Of a stretch of 64,000 nt of DNA, positions 7,546 through 17,498 are shown one piece after another. The position numbers and the translations under genes were made by a program. The stretch is from NCBI RefSeq assembly GCF_038051945.1, contig NZ_CP150302.1:6820001-6884000 (forward strand), written 5' to 3'. The stretch's first letter is position 1, and every line of letters begins with the position of its first letter. The notes beneath the pieces are model-generated. The model was not told the DNA's origin. It worked only from the letters and a program-made list of their open reading frames with translations, and did not search any database. Source of the stretch: Paenibacillus sp. FSL H3-0469. Lineage in GTDB: Bacteria > Bacillota > Bacilli > Paenibacillales > Paenibacillaceae.

Positions 7546-8205
7546 ATGCCGACACATCCTTACGTCTCCCGTTTTTTTGTAAATACCGATGCACGCCGTG
7601 ACAAGCTGGTTTATGATTTGCCGGAAGCCTGGTGGAGCCGTCCGTATGAATACGAATGGTGTACGCATTTCATCTCACCGTATGATGTGGTACTGGACGC
7701 AGCCTGCGGAATTTCACACCCGCTTAAATTTTATCTTGCCGAGCATAGCGCTGAGGTCTATGCCTGTGATAAGGATGCCCGGATTCTGTCGCATGAAGCG
7801 ATAATGGAGAATATCACCGAGGATGCCGGAGCAGCTGCAGCCCGCCAGGTGGAGGCCGGACCTGTGAACAGGCTGCATCTCGCCCAGGCTGATCTGACCT
7901 CACTGCCTTATGAGGATGAGAGCTTTGATACGGTTTTTTGTATCTCGGTGCTGGAGCATCTGTCTGTGCAGGAAGCAGTACTGGCTGTCCGTGAGTTTCA
8001 TAGGACGCTGAATGGAGAAGGACTGCTGGTGCTGACCTTTGATCACCCTACAGTCAACCTGCCGCGGATGAATGAAATTCTGCTGCAGGCCGGCTTTCAG
8101 TATTGGGGCGAGACGGATTTCAATCTTCCGGCAGATGCCGTGCGTACAGATCAGTGGGGCGGCCTAAGCTGCTTCCGGGCAGTGCTCAAAAAAGCGCAAA
8201 TCTAG
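7546..8205 (+). CDS. Class I SAM-dependent methyltransferase
   Basis: A 219-residue protein. SAM-binding motif I appears as VLDAACGISHPLKF near residues 49-62, with a loop acid in VYACDKD and motif IV in FDTVFCISVLEHL, the usual Methyltransf_11 layout. The start has an AAAGGAG ribosome site. No neighbour reveals its substrate. The aromatic N-terminus (EAWWSRPYEYEW) is unusual and may form part of the substrate pocket. Confidence 0.8.
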   Translation: MPTHPYVSRFFVNTDARRDKLVYDLPEAWWSRPYEYEWCTHFISPYDVVLDAACGISHPLKFYLAEHSAEVYACDKDARILSHEAIMENITEDAGAAAARQVEAGPVNRLHLAQADLTSLPYEDESFDTVFCISVLEHLSVQEAVLAVREFHRTLNGEGLLVLTFDHPTVNLPRMNEILLQAGFQYWGETDFNLPADAVRTDQWGGLSCFRAVLKKAQI

Positions 8206-8286
8206 CAAAGTTCATCCATCATTTGGTTGTTTCCTTCCATTGTAGTAGAATAGCTTCAAAGGCAGAAGAAAGAAGGAGACAATCTC

Positions 8287-8325
8287 ATGGGGATGATCAG
8301 CAATGATCTGGCTGTACATGCTTAA
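8287..8325 (+). CDS. Possible 12-residue leader peptide
   Basis: An ATG at 8287 sits behind a very good AAGGAG ribosome site and opens a frame of 12 codons ending in TAA at 8323-8325, 48 bp before the CapA-like gene. It could be a leader peptide coupling translation to that gene, or chance. No amino-acid run suggesting attenuation is present. Confidence 0.2.
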   Translation: MGMISNDLAVHA

Positions 8326-8373
8326 CTGCTTCAGTCATTATTATATTACATTAGAAAAAGGAGCTAGAGCACT

Positions 8374-9399
8374 TTGCGCAGATATGCTGTTATATTCATG
8401 ATTCTGCTTCTGCTGGTCCCTGCCGCTGGGATAAGCGCCAAGGGGGCTGCCCCGCAGGAGGAGATCCGCCTTGCGTTTGCCGGGGATATTCTGCTGGACG
8501 GCTTTGTCGGCGACCAGATTGCCAAGTATGGCGTTGATTTCCCGTTCGCCAAGGTAGCACCGGTGCTGCAGAAGGCAGATATGGCTTTTGCCAATCTGGA
8601 GACTCCGGTCTCTGTGCGCGGAACTGCAGCCAGTAAGACGTTCGCCTTCCGCTCCAAGCCGGCGGCACTTGCGGGATTAACCAAAGCGGGGATCGACGGT
8701 GTCACCGTAGCTAATAACCACATTCTGGATTACGGCCGTAACGCAATGCTGGATACGCTGATTCATCTGGATAAGAACAACATTGGGCATACCGGTGCGG
8801 GTGCCAATATTGAGGAAGCCTTCAAACCGTATGTCAAGACCGTCAAGGGCAAGCGGATCGCCGTTCTGGGTACAAGCCGTGTGCTATCTGACCCCTCCTG
8901 GTATGCAGGCAAGAACAGCCCGGGTGCAGCTTCCGCTTATACGGCAGAGCCGCTGCTGAGTGCAATTAAGAAGTCTGCCAAGGATAATGATTATACGGTT
9001 GTATATATTCACTGGAATCAGGAATTCAAGGATTATCCTGAAGCGTATGCCCGCAAGCTGGCCAAGCAAATGATCGACAGCGGAGCAGATATCATCCTGG
9101 GTGCGCATAGTCATTGTCTGATGGGCATTGAATATTACAAGCATAAGCCGATCTATTATTCACTGGGCAATTTTGTGTTCAACCGTTCCACACGGGGCGG
9201 AGACAAGACCCTGCATTCCATGCTGGTTAATTTCACCATTAACCCGTCAGGGGTAACCAGCAGCATTACACCGGTCAAAATCATTGGCGGCCAGCCGAAT
9301 TTCATGGGGGATGCCTACAATAAAGAGACCATCAAGAAGCTGAACCAGCTCTCCTTCAATGCGAAGATTGCAGCGGGCGGGGCGGTCAGCGAGAAGTAG
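8374..9399 (+). CDS. CapA family protein (poly-gamma-glutamate capsule type, metallophosphoesterase fold)
   Basis: A 341-residue secreted or membrane-anchored protein starting at TTG 8374 behind an AAAGGAG site. A signal peptide covers about residues 1-23. PGA_cap motifs follow: FAGDILLDGF (metal-binding Asp), FANLETPVS, TVANNHILDYG and ILGAHSHCLMG, the last two with metal-ligand Asn and His residues. In Bacillus the family is needed for poly-gamma-glutamate assembly. No pgsB/pgsC genes are nearby, so a capsule role here is uncertain. Confidence 0.88.
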   Translation: MRRYAVIFMILLLLVPAAGISAKGAAPQEEIRLAFAGDILLDGFVGDQIAKYGVDFPFAKVAPVLQKADMAFANLETPVSVRGTAASKTFAFRSKPAALAGLTKAGIDGVTVANNHILDYGRNAMLDTLIHLDKNNIGHTGAGANIEEAFKPYVKTVKGKRIAVLGTSRVLSDPSWYAGKNSPGAASAYTAEPLLSAIKKSAKDNDYTVVYIHWNQEFKDYPEAYARKLAKQMIDSGADIILGAHSHCLMGIEYYKHKPIYYSLGNFVFNRSTRGGDKTLHSMLVNFTINPSGVTSSITPVKIIGGQPNFMGDAYNKETIKKLNQLSFNAKIAAGGAVSEK

Positions 9400-9451
9400 T
9401 GAGGCAAGCTGCGCATGAAGCAGCTCAATCTATATGAATTCTTATCCTATA

Positions 9452-9490
9452 AGCCCGGGGAGCCGTTTCCTAATTCTCTCCGGGCTGTTT
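9452..9490 (+). terminator. Terminator-like hairpin
   Basis: An 11-bp stem, AGCCCGGGGAG (9452-9462) with CTCTCCGGGCT (9476-9486), one G-T pair, then GTTT. It follows the CapA-like gene; the U tract is weak. Confidence 0.6.
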
Positions 9491-9607
9491 GGCGTCTTTC
9501 CGGTATTATTCATTTTGTGCTATTCATTCTTAGCATTGTGCTAACCGCGCTGAGTGATTCTACTCTACAATAGGAATATTAGTTCTGCCAAGGAGGATGA
9601 CACATCA

Positions 9608-11986
9608 GTGAGAACGGGAATCGCAAGAAGCAAAGTGAATTTTGACGGGAACTGGGGCTTCTATCAAGGGGAGCTTCATATTCCTTATGCCGTTAAGGGC
9701 GGAATGACCGGCGGTATTACAGATGCGGGCTCTCTCCGGGAGGGGGAGTGGCTGGATATCGCATACCATGATAAAGGAATGAGCGAGCAGCCGCTGGAAT
9801 GGACGGGCGTCAGCCTGCCGCATGACTGGTGTGTGGAGCAGGAGTATGTCCGCGATGAGGGCCTAGGCTCCAGGGATGGCAGCCATGGATATCTGCCCGG
9901 CGGGACGGGCTTCTACCGCAAAACCTTCGCGCTTCCGGCAGAAGCTGACGGTTCCAAGTGGAAGATCCGCTTCGACGGGGTATCGGGCACCAGCACAGTC
10001 TGGGTCAACGGGCATCTGATCGGCTCGCATCAGGGCGGATATATCGGGTATAGCTATGATCTGACGGATGTGCTCCGCTATGGTGAGGAGGGCTTGAATG
10101 TCATACTCGTCAAGGTGGATGCTACAGAATGCGAAGGCTGGTGGTATGAAGGCTGCGGCATTTACCGGCATGTCTGGCTAGAGTCAACGGACCGCCTGCA
10201 TGTGGCCGAATACGGCACTTATATTATCACACCGGAGGTAATAAAAGAACAGGCTGCGGTTCAGCTTCGTACGCGTATCCGCAATGATTACACCGAGGGG
10301 AAGCAGATCTCTCTGCGTTCCGTTATCTATGATGCGGATGGAATACAGGTCGTCGAGGAGACGGCGGAGGCCTATGCGGACTGGTATGCAGAAATAGAGC
10401 TGGAGCAGAGCTTCAGCGTGGAGCAGCCGAAGCTCTGGAGCCCGGAATCTCCTTATCTGTATAGGGCGGAGACGGCTGTTATTGTTGACGGACAAGAGCT
10501 CGACCGGTATGAGACCGTGTTCGGTATCCGCAGCATCCGCTTCGATCCGCAAGAAGGCTTCTTCCTGAACGGGGAGCCGCTGCTGATCAAGGGGACTTGC
10601 AATCACCAGGATTTCGCCGGGGTCGGCGTAGCATTGCCGGACAGTCTGATTGAATATAAGCTGAAGCTGCTTCAAGAGATGGGCTCCAATGCCTACCGCA
10701 GCGCCCATCACCCGCCAACACCTGAGCTGCTGGATATCTGTGACCGGATCGGTATGCTGGTGATGGACGAGAACCGTAAGCTGGACAGCAGCCCGAATGG
10801 ACTGAGCCAGCTGTCACGGATGCTCTACCGTGACCGCAACCACCCGAGCGTCATTATCTGGGGTCTGGAGAATGAAGAGGTGCTTGAGGGAACGCTGACG
10901 GGAGCCCGGGTGCTGAAGACACTTGCGGACTGGACACGCCGCATAGACCCGACCCGGCCGACCTGTGCAGCGATGAACCACGGCTGGCATGAGAACGGCT
11001 ATAATGACGCTGTTGAGATTACAGGGTATAATTACGGGCACAGGCAAGACTTGAACATCGACCTCCGGGATCATGAGCGGCACCCGGACCGCCTCATGAT
11101 CGGCAGTGAATGTGCCAGTTATACTGCCACTCGGGGCATCTATGAAGATGATCCGGTTAAGGGTTATTGCTCTGAATACGGTACGAATATCCCTTCATGG
11201 GGCTGTACTCCGCAGCAGGCATGGAGCGATCTGGTGCAGCACCGCTTCCTGACCGGCGTGTTCATGTGGACAGGCTTCGATTACCGGGGGGAGCCTACTC
11301 CCCATCTCTGGCCCTGCATCAATTCGCATTTCGGGCTGATGGATACCTGCGGCTTCCCGAAGGACAGCTATTACTACATGCAGTCCGTATGGAGGGAGGA
11401 GCCGATGGTCCATGTGCTTCCGCACTGGAATTGGCCCGGGTCCGAAGGTAAGCCGGTTGAGGTAAGGGTGTTCGCGAATACCGATACGGTCGAGCTGAGC
11501 CTGAACGGCAGAAGTCTGGGGGAGCAGCAGGCGGATATGAACGGGTATTTGTCGTGGGAGGTTCTCTATGAACCAGGTGAGCTGCAAGCCGCCGGCAAAC
11601 GGGACGGCCGTGTTATCGCTGAGAAGACTGTGGTCACCGCCGGCCAGCCGTACCAGATTGCCTTGTTCCCTGACCGGTTAGAGGCGCAAGCGGATGGTTC
11701 GGATACAGTTCCGGTTCGTGTAGCTGTGCTGGACAAGCAGGGCTATGTGGTTCCGGCGGCGGATCACGAGATCCGCTTTGAGGTTGCTGGCGCAGGCAGG
11801 CTGCTCGGCGTTGGCAACGGCAATCCAAGCAGCCATGAGCCGGATAAGTCGGTGCTGCGGCGTGCTTTTAACGGCTGGTGTCTGGCGCTGATTCAGACGG
11901 CTGCCATAGCGGGCGATATACAGATTCGGGCTGTCTCTCCTGGACTTGCGTCTGCGGAAGTGGTGCTGCGGTCCGTTTCAGAATAG
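9608..11986 (+). CDS. Glycoside hydrolase family 2 (beta-galactosidase-like, with DUF4982)
   Basis: A 792-residue intracellular enzyme with no signal peptide. I start it at GTG 9608, 7 nt after an AAGGAGG site; the frame is open to an ATG at 9554 without a ribosome site. The sugar-binding jelly-roll and immunoglobulin domains fill about residues 1-300. The TIM barrel has the acid/base in WGLENEE (Glu423) and the nucleophile in IGSECAS (Glu501). A DUF4982 domain near 600-660 and an Ig-like C-terminal domain follow. This layout is usual for beta-galactosidase-type GH2. It heads the galactoside island and lies just upstream of a YesMN pair. Confidence 0.9.
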   Translation: MRTGIARSKVNFDGNWGFYQGELHIPYAVKGGMTGGITDAGSLREGEWLDIAYHDKGMSEQPLEWTGVSLPHDWCVEQEYVRDEGLGSRDGSHGYLPGGTGFYRKTFALPAEADGSKWKIRFDGVSGTSTVWVNGHLIGSHQGGYIGYSYDLTDVLRYGEEGLNVILVKVDATECEGWWYEGCGIYRHVWLESTDRLHVAEYGTYIITPEVIKEQAAVQLRTRIRNDYTEGKQISLRSVIYDADGIQVVEETAEAYADWYAEIELEQSFSVEQPKLWSPESPYLYRAETAVIVDGQELDRYETVFGIRSIRFDPQEGFFLNGEPLLIKGTCNHQDFAGVGVALPDSLIEYKLKLLQEMGSNAYRSAHHPPTPELLDICDRIGMLVMDENRKLDSSPNGLSQLSRMLYRDRNHPSVIIWGLENEEVLEGTLTGARVLKTLADWTRRIDPTRPTCAAMNHGWHENGYNDAVEITGYNYGHRQDLNIDLRDHERHPDRLMIGSECASYTATRGIYEDDPVKGYCSEYGTNIPSWGCTPQQAWSDLVQHRFLTGVFMWTGFDYRGEPTPHLWPCINSHFGLMDTCGFPKDSYYYMQSVWREEPMVHVLPHWNWPGSEGKPVEVRVFANTDTVELSLNGRSLGEQQADMNGYLSWEVLYEPGELQAAGKRDGRVIAEKTVVTAGQPYQIALFPDRLEAQADGSDTVPVRVAVLDKQGYVVPAADHEIRFEVAGAGRLLGVGNGNPSSHEPDKSVLRRAFNGWCLALIQTAAIAGDIQIRAVSPGLASAEVVLRSVSE

Positions 11987-12024
11987 AATAGCTATAACGA
12001 ATTCTATGCAGAGGATGTCAGGGA

Positions 12025-13746
12025 ATGATGCCCAAGCTTAAGAAGTACATGCCTTTCACCTATAAAATGATGATTCCGTATCTGCTGCTGGTTCTGCTTA
12101 CGGATGTGTTCATCGGCTATATCTCCTATTCGATGCTGACCGATTCCCGGACAGAGATGGCCGAGTCCAACATCCGAACAGGCATGGAGCAGTCGAGGAA
12201 CAATATCCGCTATCAGATGGATGAAATACAGCGGATGTCGGACAACCTGTTCGGCAGCCAGCCGTTCCAGCGTGCGCTCGAAATGAAGGGGACCCCATTT
12301 GAGATCTATCTGACGATGCTTGACGAGATTGTCCCTCAGATTACCGCACCGCTGCAGCTGTTCGGGAACAAGATCCGCTTCATGCTCTACACCCCGAACG
12401 CTGATCTGAACATTGTGTCAGGCGATAATTTGGATGACCCGATCATTACCAGTGATTACTATATTCTGCCCCTGGACGATATTACAGGCAGTCCATGGTA
12501 CCGGTCACTGAAGGATTCCAAGCGCGATAATTTGTGGCTGCAGATTGATACGGATCAGAAGCTGGGCAACCTCTCGCATGTGCGCAGACTCGTCAACTTC
12601 AGTGATTACAAATCGCTGATCGGTTATGTGCGGATCACAGTATCGCTGGAGGATCTGTTCGGCGGCTTCGATACCTTCCCGCTGGAGGAAGGGATTACGC
12701 TGCGGCTTGTGGAGGAGACCACCGGGGATATTCTGTTCCAGCGCGGTCCCGCCAACAATAGCAGCGGACAAGAGAATTTCCTCAGGCTGCAGGAACCGAT
12801 TCCGGGCAGTAACTTCATTATTGAAGCCATAGTTCCGCATAAATATCTCACCCAGGATGCCGGACGGCTGCGCCGTGTGATTATCGCGGTCTGCAGTCTG
12901 AGCTTCCTGGTTATGACCTTGATCGGGTATGTGGTGGCACGGATATCCGGCCGCAAAATGAGCCGGATCGTAGGCCTGGTGCGTTCCTTCCAGGACGGGA
13001 ACTTCCAGAAGCGCATCCGCTTCTCCGGCAATGATGAATTCGTGCAGATCGCAGACTCCTTCAATGATATGGCCTCCAACATTCAGGGCCTGATCAACAG
13101 CGTGTATGTGCAGGGAATTCAGAAGAAGCAGGCGGAGCTGGAGGCCCTGCAGGCGCAGATCAATCCGCATTTTCTATACAATACGCTCTCCACAATCAGC
13201 AGCCTGGCTAATCTCGGGGAGATCGGCAAGGTCACGGAGATGGTCCAGGGGCTGTCCCGGTTCTACCGGCTGACGCTCAATCAGGGCAATGTCTATATTG
13301 AGCTGGAGAAGGAGCTGGACCAGGTGGCTACGTATCTGGAGATTCAGCGGGTCAAATACGCGGATGCCTTCACGCTGCACGTGGATGTGGAAGAGGAAAT
13401 TCTGCATATGCAGGTAATTAAGCTGCTGCTCCAGCCTTTTGTGGAGAACATATTCAAGCACGCCTGGTTCGGTGAGACCATTGCCATACGGCTGACCGGC
13501 AGGCGGGTGGGGGACAATATTGAACTCAAGGTTATCGATAACGGGATCGGCATGCGCCCTGAGGGAGTCAAGCGTATGATGCAGGGTCCGAGCCAGTCAG
13601 GCGGTTACGGTGTGAAAAATGTGGATGAGCGGATCAAACTCAGATACGGCGAGGCGTACGGGGTTAGTATTGCCAGCTTCTATGGAGGCGGGACAACCGT
13701 GCGGCTGCTGCTCCCTGCCGGACTTCAGGATCATGAGGAGCTGTAG
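12025..13746 (+). CDS. YesM-type sensor histidine kinase
   Basis: A 573-residue membrane kinase. One helix near residues 12-34 and another near 290-310 enclose a Cache-like extracellular sensor. A HAMP linker follows, then the His_kinase domain with the phospho-accepting His382 in INPHFLYNTLST, and a GHKL ATPase (IFKHAW, DNGIGM, GGYGVKNV). ATGs at 12025 and 12028 are adjacent. The cognate regulator starts 36 bp downstream; together they probably sense galactosides and control the transporter that follows. Confidence 0.92.
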   Translation: MMPKLKKYMPFTYKMMIPYLLLVLLTDVFIGYISYSMLTDSRTEMAESNIRTGMEQSRNNIRYQMDEIQRMSDNLFGSQPFQRALEMKGTPFEIYLTMLDEIVPQITAPLQLFGNKIRFMLYTPNADLNIVSGDNLDDPIITSDYYILPLDDITGSPWYRSLKDSKRDNLWLQIDTDQKLGNLSHVRRLVNFSDYKSLIGYVRITVSLEDLFGGFDTFPLEEGITLRLVEETTGDILFQRGPANNSSGQENFLRLQEPIPGSNFIIEAIVPHKYLTQDAGRLRRVIIAVCSLSFLVMTLIGYVVARISGRKMSRIVGLVRSFQDGNFQKRIRFSGNDEFVQIADSFNDMASNIQGLINSVYVQGIQKKQAELEALQAQINPHFLYNTLSTISSLANLGEIGKVTEMVQGLSRFYRLTLNQGNVYIELEKELDQVATYLEIQRVKYADAFTLHVDVEEEILHMQVIKLLLQPFVENIFKHAWFGETIAIRLTGRRVGDNIELKVIDNGIGMRPEGVKRMMQGPSQSGGYGVKNVDERIKLRYGEAYGVSIASFYGGGTTVRLLLPAGLQDHEEL

Positions 13747-13782
13747 AAGCCAGCCTTATAAGTACAGGAGGACAAGATTGCG

Positions 13783-15342
13783 ATGAGTATCAATGTATTG
13801 CTGGTTGACGATGAAGCGATTGATCTGGAATGGCTGCGGCGCAGAGTACTGGCCAGCCCGCTGGATCTTGCAGTGGTAGGAACGGCGAACAGCGGCTTCA
13901 ATGCGCTTAAGATCATGGAGCAGGAGCGGGTGGATATCATCCTGTCAGACATACGGATGCCTATTATGACGGGGACGGAATTTGCGCGCCGGGCGAAGGT
14001 ACTGAATCCGAAGGTCAAAATTGTTTTCATCAGCGGCCATGAGGATTTCAGCTATGCCAAGGAAGCAATTGAGATCAATGCCTCCGGTTATTTATTGAAG
14101 CCTGTAGAAGACAAGGATCTCTACGAGATGCTGGAATCTCTGTCTGCCGCTCTGGAGCAGGAACGGGAGAAGAACCGTTCCTTCACTGAGGCGTTGTCTC
14201 TGGTTAATAAGGAGCTGATTCTGCGCTGGTTCGAGGATGCATCGCCTGAACCTGCGGAGCAGCATCTGCGCAGTGCCCTGAGTCCGCTGCTCATGAAGGG
14301 GGCGGCTGCAGCGATTATTGAGATCGATGATCTGGAATGGAAAATGCGTGACCTGTCCGAGGAGGATGCGCGGGTTAAGACGCGGCAGATGGCCGGACTG
14401 ATTAGAGCGTTCGTAGAGAGCAACCAGCTGGGAACGCTGATTCCTGTCCATCATCACCGGTTCGTCATTCTGTGCAGCCTTCCGCCGGACAGCTTCCTGA
14501 GTCTGCTGGATGAGCTGATTAAGCAGATGGCCGTGAGCTCACCCTGCACCTTGACCATCGGGGTCGGGCGTTACGCCCAGGATGAGGCGGGGCTGCATGA
14601 ATCCTACCAGCAGGCAACGGCAGCACTCAGTGCAAAGTGGCTGCTGGGCAAGAACCGGCTGATCCGCGACAATCTGGAGTCCTCCCCGCGCGGAACGCCG
14701 GGAGCAAGAATTGAGCAGACCGTTGTGCAGCTGCTGGAGGCTATCATCCAGTACGATCTGGTGGCGATTGACGATCATCTGCTGGAGCTGTTCACGAGTG
14801 CCGGCAAGAAGGATGTCTATGAGCTGATTATCCGTATCACCTCCAAGCTGCATGCGGACCTGCAGCAGCAGAATGAGAATCTGTATGAGCTGCTCCAGTG
14901 GGAGTCCCATCAGCCGGATATCCTGTTCCAGTTCGAGACGATTCACGATATCCTGTCGTGGATGAGACGGAGATTCTTCGAGCTGTCGGAGCTGCTGTAT
15001 GTGAAGCGGCAGCGGCAGAAGCGCAAGCTGATCGACGAGATTATGAATTATGTCGAGGAGAATCTGGAGAAGAAGATCACCTTGAAGGAGGTAGCCGCCC
15101 ACTTCGACTTCACCCCGAATTATCTCGGCTTCCTGTTCAAGGAAGAATACGGAGTTCCCTTCAGCGAGTACGTTAACGAACGGAAAACAGGCAGAGTGTT
15201 CGAGCTGCTCAGTGATCCGACGCTTAAGATCTATGAGATAGCCGAACGGATGGGCTATAAGAATATCATCTATTTCAACCGTCAGTTCAAGCAGATCACC
15301 GGCATGACGCCGGGGGAATACCGCAAAAAGCAGAAGATATAA
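13783..15342 (+). CDS. YesN-type response regulator, AraC output
   Basis: A 519-residue protein. The receiver domain has the acidic pocket VDDE near residue 9 and the phosphorylated Asp56 in LSDIRMP. A long middle region of about 260 residues is typical of YesN. Two AraC helix-turn-helices end the protein (ITLKEVAAHFDFTPNYLGFLFKEEYG; IYEIAERMGYKNIIYFNRQFKQITG). An AGGAGG site precedes the ATG. It is the partner of the upstream YesM kinase and the likely activator of the ABC genes at 15556-19076. Confidence 0.93.
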   Translation: MSINVLLVDDEAIDLEWLRRRVLASPLDLAVVGTANSGFNALKIMEQERVDIILSDIRMPIMTGTEFARRAKVLNPKVKIVFISGHEDFSYAKEAIEINASGYLLKPVEDKDLYEMLESLSAALEQEREKNRSFTEALSLVNKELILRWFEDASPEPAEQHLRSALSPLLMKGAAAAIIEIDDLEWKMRDLSEEDARVKTRQMAGLIRAFVESNQLGTLIPVHHHRFVILCSLPPDSFLSLLDELIKQMAVSSPCTLTIGVGRYAQDEAGLHESYQQATAALSAKWLLGKNRLIRDNLESSPRGTPGARIEQTVVQLLEAIIQYDLVAIDDHLLELFTSAGKKDVYELIIRITSKLHADLQQQNENLYELLQWESHQPDILFQFETIHDILSWMRRRFFELSELLYVKRQRQKRKLIDEIMNYVEENLEKKITLKEVAAHFDFTPNYLGFLFKEEYGVPFSEYVNERKTGRVFELLSDPTLKIYEIAERMGYKNIIYFNRQFKQITGMTPGEYRKKQKI

Positions 15343-15374
15343 GCTTTATTTTAAATATAGAATTCCCACTTGCC

Positions 15375-15420
15375 AAACGTTGCCAGCTCTGGTTTTCAAA
15401 TCAGAGGCAACGTTTTTTGT
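15375..15420 (+). terminator. Rho-independent terminator
   Basis: Stem AAACGTTGCC (15375-15384) with GGCAACGTTT (15405-15414), followed by a long T tract. It separates the YesMN unit from the ABC operon. Confidence 0.85.
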
Positions 15421-15555
15421 TTTTTTGGAAAGTATATATATTTAAACGGATCGTTGAAAAAGTATTAGTTTTAGTTGATAGCCCTAATCCACACCGGATG
15501 GACGCTTATTTATAATAAGGCTATAGAGAAATGGGAATGGGAAAGGGGATTCAAG

Positions 15556-16482
15556 ATGAAACAGAAACAACACGGATTCTGGGATGACGTCAAGAAATAC
15601 AAATCCTTGCTTCTTATGCTGACACCGGCAGTATTGTTCTTTCTGCTATTTGCTTATCTGCCCATGTCGGGCATTGTGCTGGCATTCAAGCAATTTGATT
15701 ATACGGGCGGGGTATTCGGCAGTCCGTGGAACGGGCTGGATAACTTCAAATTCTTCATTGATTCCGGTGACGCCTGGCGCGTAACCCGAAATACAGCGCT
15801 ATATAATATCGCATTCATCGTTGTGAACAACGTGCTTCAGATCTTCGCAGCCATCCTGCTGTTCGAAGTAGCGGGCAAATGGTTCCGTAAATTGACCCAA
15901 ACGGTATTGTTCCTGCCTTATTTCATTTCCTGGGTTGTTGTGGGCGCGATTGCGTACAACCTGTTCAACTTCGATGTAGGTACAGTCAATGTGCTGCTGA
16001 AGGGACTGGGCATGCAGCCAATCGATATTTATAATACGGCAGCCTACTGGCCGTTCATTCTGGTCATCGTATCCGCGTGGAAGACACTCGGCTACGGAAC
16101 GATTATGTATCTGGCCGCGATTACAAGCATTGACACCGAGATGTATGAAGCCGCCGAAATTGACGGCGCGAATATTTTCCAGCGTATTATGAAAATTACG
16201 ATTCCGAACCTGATGCCGACCGTCATCATTCTGGTGCTGCTGGCGATCGGTAATATCTTCCGCGGAGACTTCGGGATGTTCTACAATATGGTCGGCAACA
16301 ACGGCCTGCTGTTCTCGTCCACCGACGTAATCGACACCTTCGTCTTCCGCTCGCTGACCACATCCAATGAAATCGGGATGTCTGCGGCAGCCGGCTTCTA
16401 CCAATCTCTGCTCGGCTTCGCAACCATCATGCTGGCCAACTACGCAGTACGCCGATACGATAAGGATCGCGCTCTATTCTAG
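15556..16482 (+). CDS. Sugar ABC transporter permease (LplB/UgpA type)
   Basis: A 308-residue inner-membrane permease with six helices. The coupling loop for the ATPase appears as YEAAEIDGANIFQRIMKITIPNLMP near residues 200-225. The start at ATG 15556 follows AAAGGGG. It forms an operon with the second permease (19 bp away) and the binding protein. No ATPase gene lies in the cluster, so it probably uses a shared MsiK/MsmX-like ATPase. Confidence 0.92.
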   Translation: MKQKQHGFWDDVKKYKSLLLMLTPAVLFFLLFAYLPMSGIVLAFKQFDYTGGVFGSPWNGLDNFKFFIDSGDAWRVTRNTALYNIAFIVVNNVLQIFAAILLFEVAGKWFRKLTQTVLFLPYFISWVVVGAIAYNLFNFDVGTVNVLLKGLGMQPIDIYNTAAYWPFILVIVSAWKTLGYGTIMYLAAITSIDTEMYEAAEIDGANIFQRIMKITIPNLMPTVIILVLLAIGNIFRGDFGMFYNMVGNNGLLFSSTDVIDTFVFRSLTTSNEIGMSAAAGFYQSLLGFATIMLANYAVRRYDKDRALF

Positions 16483-16501
16483 GACAAGGAGGTAATGCCC
16501 G

Positions 16502-17431
16502 ATGAGTTCAACCACTGCTAATATTCAATCACCGGAAGTACGCAGAAAGCCTGCAAACCGGGACAAAATGGTGCTATCCGTCATCGGATACGTAACCCTT
16601 ACGATACTGGCCATATTCTGTATCTTCCCGTTCATTCTGGTGATCTCTTCCTCTCTAAGTGAAGAGAGCGCGATTATCGAGAAAGGGTTCCAGATCTTCC
16701 CGACCGCCTTCTCGACAGAAGCGTACAGCCTGCTGTTCAAGTATCCGGCTGAGATGCTCAGAGCGTATGGCGTGACGATCTCCGTTACAGCCATCGGTAC
16801 GATCGTCGGATTGTTCCTGACATCAATGACAGCCTACGTGCTGTCCCGGAGAGATTTCAAATGGCGCAGCCGCTTCTCCTTCTTCTTCTTCTTCACTACA
16901 TTGTTCAGCGGCGGCCTGGTTCCATGGTATCTGATGATCATCAACTACCTGCATCTGAAGGATACACTTCTGGTACTGATTCTGCCGATGATGATGAACG
17001 TCTTCTATATTATTGTCATGAAGTCCTTCATGGGCAGCATCCCGGATGCGATTACAGAATCCGCCAAAATTGACGGAGCCGGCGATTTCCGGATCTTCAT
17101 GCAGCTGATTGTGCCGTTGTCCAAGCCCGCCCTGGCGACCATTGGTCTGTTCATTGCCTTGGCCTACTGGAATGACTGGTATAACGCACTTCTCTTCATC
17201 TCCAAGTCGGAGCTGATGCCGCTGCAGTATTATCTCTACAAAATGTTAGGCAACATGGATGGAATGCGTAAGGCGATGATGGCTTCCGGTGCGGTAGTCA
17301 ACACGGACCTGCCAACCGAAAGTCTGAAGATGGCCATGACGATTGTGGCTACAGGGCCGATCCTGCTGGCGTATCCGTTCATCCAGAAGTATTTTGTAAC
17401 AGGACTTACGATTGGTGCAGTCAAAGGATGA
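16502..17431 (+). CDS. Sugar ABC transporter permease (LplC/YtcP type)
   Basis: A 309-residue permease with six helices. The cytoplasmic EAA-like loop, TESAKIDGAGDFRIFMQLIVP, is near residues 180-200. The C-terminal QKYFVTGLTIGAVKG is characteristic of this MalG-like branch. It pairs with the upstream permease to form the channel. Confidence 0.92.
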   Translation: MSSTTANIQSPEVRRKPANRDKMVLSVIGYVTLTILAIFCIFPFILVISSSLSEESAIIEKGFQIFPTAFSTEAYSLLFKYPAEMLRAYGVTISVTAIGTIVGLFLTSMTAYVLSRRDFKWRSRFSFFFFFTTLFSGGLVPWYLMIINYLHLKDTLLVLILPMMMNVFYIIVMKSFMGSIPDAITESAKIDGAGDFRIFMQLIVPLSKPALATIGLFIALAYWNDWYNALLFISKSELMPLQYYLYKMLGNMDGMRKAMMASGAVVNTDLPTESLKMAMTIVATGPILLAYPFIQKYFVTGLTIGAVKG

Positions 17432-17498
17432 TCACAGGGTAACCTGGTTATCAATATAAGACTTAGGGCAACTATTACTTAAGGGGGAAATATCGGTC

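Noticed and set aside
14539..15102. 187-residue minus-strand frame
   Set aside because: Opposite the AraC-type regulator; rich in Leu/Gln as expected from antisense of such genes, with no start signals.
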